DNA of 9,644 bases from Christensenella sp. UBA3857 (GTDB taxonomy: Bacteria > Bacillota > Clostridia > Christensenellales > CAG-138), in the NCBI GenBank assembly GCA_002392505.1, contig DGHD01000033.1, forward strand, positions 7,601-17,244, written 5' to 3'. The first letter of the stretch is position 1, and each line of letters begins with the position of its first letter. The notes under the pieces are model-generated. The model was not told where the DNA came from. It made no database searches and saw only the letters and a list, made by a program, of their open reading frames with translations. Made by a program: the position numbers and the translations under genes. Positions 7,196-9,644 of the stretch are shown here, piece after piece.

Positions 7196-8434
7196 ATGAA
7201 GATAAAAGCCGTTTGCGAGGCTACAGGCCTCTCCGATAGGGCAATTCGGTACTATATTGAAGAGGGGCTTGTTTCTCCCGCATATACCGAAAACTACCTT
7301 GGACGAAAGAATTATGATTTTTCGGATGAAGACGTTTTTGCGCTTGAACGGATCGCAAAGCTACGCAGATATGATTTTTCAGTTGAAGAAATCCGGAGAA
7401 TGCTCGCAGGGCCTGACGAGATCGATGTGATCTGTGAAGGTCTAATCAAGCGCAAGCGAGATAAGCTTGACGAAGACAAGGCAATTATAGCTGCGCTTGA
7501 AGTTGTTTTTGCTCTCCATCCCCAAAGTATAACCGAACTCGCTTCAGCGTTAGAAAAACCGTCCACTCACGCGCCAGAAAAGCCTTCCGCTCCCTTTCCA
7601 ACCGCAGATCTACGGTTTACCGGTTGGCGAAGGATTCATAATATTGTTTCTTTTATTATTTCAATTCTACCAATAATAACAGCATTAGGTATTTTTGTAT
7701 GGTGCTTAGCTCTAACTCGGTACCCTGTGGTAAACATTCCTTCTTTAATATGGACCTGCCTCCTGCTTCTTCCCTCTGTTGCTGCATTGACTATACCTCG
7801 TTTGATCGATAGACCAACCGCTCACATTGTAATCAAATCAATATTTGCCCTTATGTGTCTTTTGACAATACCTATCGTATTTATTGCAAGTTTATTTCTT
7901 GTTACCGAATCCGTTACCGACCGGGCGGAGAATTATATGAAACTGGATAAATCAATAACTCTATCCTATGCAAGTCTATTCGATGACTTTTTCCCCTCGA
8001 AGGATCAATTCTTTGCTGACGATAGTTCTGATCCTCTATACCATTACCACGGTCATATAGATGTTTTTGGGCACTTTACCGATATCTGTGCACAGAAGGA
8101 GTACCCTGCGGAAAAGAATCACGCGTTTGAAGACGAAGTAGATAGGGTCACGCAGCTATTCGACTCTTTTTACTCATCCCACGCAGAATACATGCCCAAG
8201 GGTATCGGACCGGGCAATAAAGTAATCACCGTAAAATATGAGATGACAAAGCATGGGCGGTTTAACTGTATCGCAATCTATGATGATTATGCGTCGCCTT
8301 TTGAAGATTATCACGAACCCAGATTCGTTTATTTGTTTGCATATGACCCTGGCACTCAAATCGTGAGGTACGCTTACTACAATTCAACCGATTATAACGA
8401 GCAGCTTCCATTCTATACAAAGATGGATTGGTGA
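7196..8434 (+). CDS. MerR-type regulator with three transmembrane segments and an extracytoplasmic domain
   Basis: 412 residues. Residues 1-72 are a MerR winged helix: MKIKAVCEATGLSDRAIRYY, the wing EEGLVSPAYTENYLGRKNY, and FSVEEIRRML. A helical stretch (about 75-107) corresponds to the dimerisation helix. After a proline-rich linker (121-136) come three hydrophobic segments at about 147-171, 181-200 and 210-237. With the DNA-binding domain inside, three passes put the C-terminal ~170 residues outside the membrane. That domain is rich in D, Y, F and H, has a cluster H283/H285/H287/H293, and matches no family I recognise. The architecture suggests a one-component system that senses an outside or envelope signal and acts on DNA directly; the ligand is unknown. 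Codon use is clearly AT-richer than in mazG, addA or ansA, suggesting separate acquisition. It has its own promoter and terminator, and no target gene other than itself is evident. Confidence 0.85.
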   Translation: MKIKAVCEATGLSDRAIRYYIEEGLVSPAYTENYLGRKNYDFSDEDVFALERIAKLRRYDFSVEEIRRMLAGPDEIDVICEGLIKRKRDKLDEDKAIIAALEVVFALHPQSITELASALEKPSTHAPEKPSAPFPTADLRFTGWRRIHNIVSFIISILPIITALGIFVWCLALTRYPVVNIPSLIWTCLLLLPSVAALTIPRLIDRPTAHIVIKSIFALMCLLTIPIVFIASLFLVTESVTDRAENYMKLDKSITLSYASLFDDFFPSKDQFFADDSSDPLYHYHGHIDVFGHFTDICAQKEYPAEKNHAFEDEVDRVTQLFDSFYSSHAEYMPKGIGPGNKVITVKYEMTKHGRFNCIAIYDDYASPFEDYHEPRFVYLFAYDPGTQIVRYAYYNSTDYNEQLPFYTKMDW

Positions 8435-8447
8435 TCGAATTACAGAA

Positions 8448-8475
8448 AAACCGGCCCCCTTACGGGAGCCGGTTT
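8448..8475. terminator. Bidirectional terminator between the MerR-type gene and the ferredoxin gene
   Basis: Stem AAACCGGC (8448-8455) with GCCGGTTT (8468-8475), extended inside by CCC/GGG around TTAC. On the plus strand it is followed by GTTTTG and starts 13 bases after the regulator's stop. On the minus strand it is followed by further T residues (A-run 8446-8450) and lies 21 bases after the ferredoxin stop. Confidence 0.88.
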
Positions 8476-8496
8476 GTTTTGCTGTTGTTCAAGAAA

Positions 8497-8667
8497 TTAC
8501 TCCTGCTCGGGAGCACCGACGGGGCAGGTACCGGCACAAGCGCCGCACTCTACGCACATATCGGGATTGATCTCGAACTTGCCATCACCCTCGGTGATAG
8601 CGCCAACGGGACATTCTGCTGCGCAAGCGCCGCATGCGATGCAAGCATCAGTGATTTTGTAAGCCAT
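8497..8667 (-). CDS. Clostridial-type 2[4Fe-4S] ferredoxin
   Basis: A 56-residue low-potential electron carrier of the cytoplasm. Two complete CxxCxxCxxxCP motifs are seen: C9, C12, C15, C19 (CIACGACAAECP) and C38, C41, C44, C48 (CVECGACAGTCP). Each cluster takes three cysteines from one motif and the fourth from the other, as in clostridial ferredoxins. The length is typical (about 55). The start MAYKITDACI is the family's usual beginning, with a perfect AGGAGGT (8675-8681) seven bases upstream. Partners would be pyruvate:ferredoxin oxidoreductase, hydrogenases or Rnf, none of which is in the window. The gene has its own promoter and terminator. Its presence supports an anaerobic lifestyle. 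Confidence 0.97.
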   Translation of the reverse strand: MAYKITDACIACGACAAECPVGAITEGDGKFEINPDMCVECGACAGTCPVGAPEQE

Positions 8668-8698
8668 TTTATATACCTCCTGTTAGGGTTATAACAAC

Positions 8699-8726
8699 AT
8701 TATAATACAAAATATGCAAAAATCAA
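8699..8726 (-). promoter_or_regulatory. Promoter of the ferredoxin gene
   Basis: On the minus strand, TTGATT (-35, 8721-8726) and TATAAT (-10, 8699-8704) are 16 bases apart in an AT-rich stretch. The leader would be about 25 bases. The -35 lies just downstream of the hup terminator. Confidence 0.75.
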
Positions 8727-8734
8727 GTATGAAA

Positions 8735-8764
8735 ATGCCAAAGGTCCGTATCGGCCTCCGGCAT
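8735..8764 (-). terminator. Probable terminator of hup
   Basis: On the minus strand an outer stem ATGCC/GGCAT (8760-8764 with 8735-8739) encloses AGG-CCG/CGG-CCT with one bulged A; the G/T positions between can form wobble pairs in RNA. It starts 11 bases after the hup stop. The T tract is short (TTT), so termination may be partial. Confidence 0.55.
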
Positions 8765-8775
8765 ATAAAGCTCGA

Positions 8776-9054
8776 TTATTTCTGCTCGAGAGCTTCCTTA
8801 AGAGCATTGCCGGGCTTGAAGGCGGCGGAACGGCTGGCGGCGATCTCGATAGCTTCGCCGGTCATGGGGTTGCGGCCGGTCCTGGCGGGACGCTCACGGA
8901 CCTCAAAACGACCGAAGCCGACGATCTGGACCTTTTCACCGGTCTTCATGGTCTCGATAATGGAATCAAAAGCGGCGTTGACGACAGCGTCGATATCCTT
9001 CTTGGGAAGATTGCACTTAGCTGCAATAGCATTGATAAGCTGAGCCTTGTTCAT
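8776..9054 (-). CDS. hup: HU-family nucleoid protein
   Basis: A small histone-like protein that binds and bends DNA as a dimer and organises the nucleoid. The 92 residues match HU length. The start is MNKAQLINAIAAK, the helical dimerisation part covers about 1-45, the core signature is GFGRFEVRERPARTG (46-60), and the DNA-intercalating arm tip is RNP (61-63, P63), followed by AFKPGNALKEAL (78-89). A strong CGGAGGAA site (9061-9068) supports the ATG. In many Firmicutes hup follows mazG on the same strand; here it is inverted, with the MerR-type gene and a ferredoxin between. It has its own promoter. Confidence 0.97.
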   Translation of the reverse strand: MNKAQLINAIAAKCNLPKKDIDAVVNAAFDSIIETMKTGEKVQIVGFGRFEVRERPARTGRNPMTGEAIEIAASRSAAFKPGNALKEALEQK

Positions 9055-9116
9055 TTTATATTCCTCCGGGAAAAATAGTAGTTTTTATTCTGCCCCTTCG
9101 TTTGGGCACATTGGCT

Positions 9117-9144
9117 ATTGTAGCATAAAAATCATAAATTACAA
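9117..9144 (-). promoter_or_regulatory. Promoter of hup
   Basis: On the minus strand, TTGTAA (-35, 9139-9144) and TACAAT (-10, 9117-9122) are separated by 16 bases. The 35 bases upstream of the -35 are very AT-rich (9145-9180), like an UP element, fitting a highly expressed gene. The leader is about 55 bases. Confidence 0.75.
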
Positions 9145-9204
9145 GAGTTTTTTCGCATTTTTAACTTATATATTTATCGCTTGAAAAGGGCTTTTGACGC
9201 CGCC

Positions 9205-9334
9205 GGGAACGCTTTGTTCCCCTCTCTCACACAGTCGGCATTTGCCGACAGATTTCTTGTCACAGTATGGATCCCGATAGTAATATCCCCCCTCGTCAGT
9301 CAGCTGAAGCCGGCGGCTTCTCCGCCCGAGGGGG
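9205..9334. repeat. Cluster of inverted repeats in the hup-tuf gap
   Basis: The 345-bp gap 9055-9399 has no convincing gene. Apart from the hup promoter and tuf terminator it holds three inverted repeats plus a nested one: GGGAAC/GTTCCC (9205-9210, 9216-9221), GTCGGCA/TGCCGAC (9234-9240, 9243-9249), and CCCCCTCG/CGAGGGGG (9288-9295, 9327-9334), which encloses GAAGCC/GGCTTC (9306-9311, 9315-9320). None has a good T tract, so they are not simple terminators. They resemble the interspersed palindromic units common in Clostridia genomes; that is inference, as no second copy is in the window. Confidence 0.5.
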
Positions 9335-9341
9335 CGCGAAT

Positions 9342-9374
9342 AAAAAAAGCCTGCCGCAGCTTTAGCTGCGGCAG
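9342..9374 (-). terminator. Strong rho-independent terminator of tuf
   Basis: A perfect 10-bp stem CTGCCGCAGC (9351-9360) and GCTGCGGCAG (9365-9374) with a 4-base loop. On the minus strand it is followed, after GC, by seven T (A-run 9342-9348). It lies 25 bases after the tuf stop. The plus-strand side is also T-rich. Confidence 0.93.
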
Positions 9375-9399
9375 ACGTTTTGTTTTTGCGTCGGCTTGA

Positions 9400-9644
9400 T
9401 TACTCGATAACAGCGGTAACAACGCCGGAAGCAACCGTACGGCCGCCCTCGCGGATAGCGAAGCGGAGACCCTCGTCCATAGCGATCGGGGTGATCAGGT
9501 TGATCTCCATGCGGGTGTTGTCGCCGGGCATGACCATCTCAGTGCCCTCGGGGAGCTTGATGGTGCCGGTAACGTCGGTGGTACGGAAATAGAACTGGGG
9601 ACGATAGCCGCTGAAGAAGGGGGTATGACGGCCGCCCTCTTCCT
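9400..9644 (-). CDS. tuf: Elongation factor Tu, C-terminal fragment (cut by window edge)
   Basis: EF-Tu carries aminoacyl-tRNA to the ribosome as a GTP complex. The last 80 residues are visible and form most of domain 3, which contacts tRNA and EF-Ts: [33 protein letters not shown], then [20 protein letters not shown] and the VIE end. The frame runs off base 9644, so the GTPase domain and start are outside the window. Codon use is strongly biased towards a small set (GGC, GTT, ACC, CGT), as expected for a highly expressed gene. A strong terminator follows, so tuf is the last gene of its operon, probably after fusA or ribosomal protein genes. Confidence 0.98.
   Translation of the reverse strand, partial: EEGGRHTPFFSGYRPQFYFRTTDVTGTIKLPEGTEMVMPGDNTRMEINLITPIAMDEGLRFAIREGGRTVASGVVTAVIE

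Noticed and set aside
8428..8694. Plus-strand open frames across the ferredoxin gene.
   Set aside because: They are antisense to a complete ferredoxin with perfect cysteine motifs and contain the bidirectional terminator.
9181..9399. Plus-strand open frame of 72 codons from a TTG.
   Set aside because: No ribosome binding site, it runs through the inverted repeats and the tuf terminator, and the translation looks like repeat-derived spurious protein.
1..9644. CRISPR arrays, transposases, phage genes, tRNA or rRNA genes.
   Set aside because: None was seen: no regular direct repeats with spacers, no transposase or integrase motifs, and no tRNA-like cloverleaf noticed on either strand.

Overview
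The window is chromosomal DNA of a low-copy, ordinary-looking bacterial genome, most likely an anaerobic member of the Clostridia (Firmicutes). The evidence is AddA rather than RecB, a long-form hibernation factor (HPF), a YabN-type MazG fusion, a clostridial 2[4Fe-4S] ferredoxin, strong AAAGGAG/AGGAGGT ribosome binding sites and clear sigma-A promoters. Most genes have GC-rich third positions; one gene (7196-8434) is visibly AT-richer. The species is not identifiable from the sequence alone.

Layout. Positions 1-3014 (+): the 3' part of addA (helicase/nuclease of the AddAB recombination complex), followed 14 bases later by a membrane-anchored NERD-domain protein. These converge on hpf (3087-3608, -), whose terminator lies between them. 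Upstream of hpf on the same strand is a PrcB-like lipoprotein gene (3763-4338, -). It is divergent from ansA, a cytoplasmic L-asparaginase (4525-5514, +), and both have recognisable promoters in the shared 186-bp intergenic region. ansA is followed by a MazG-type NTP pyrophosphohydrolase (5562-7067, +) whose N-terminal methylase-like domain has lost its SAM-binding signatures. A rho-independent terminator closes that unit.

Next is an independent unit: a MerR-type regulator with three transmembrane segments and an extracytoplasmic C-terminal domain (7196-8434, +). Its promoter carries a near-perfect 21-bp dyad between -35 and -10, as expected for MerR autoregulation. A bidirectional terminator separates it from three minus-strand housekeeping genes: a 56-residue ferredoxin (8497-8667), HU (8776-9054) and the 3' end of tuf (9400-9644). 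The hup-tuf gap holds a strong tuf terminator and a cluster of three or four inverted repeats of unknown role.

How they relate: the genes are mostly housekeeping (DNA repair, ribosome hibernation, nucleotide-pool sanitation, nucleoid structure, translation, electron transfer). No CRISPR array, transposase, phage gene, tRNA or rRNA is seen. The parts most worth follow-up are the transmembrane MerR regulator with its operator, and the MazG protein with its degenerate methylase domain. I see no clear new multi-gene system.
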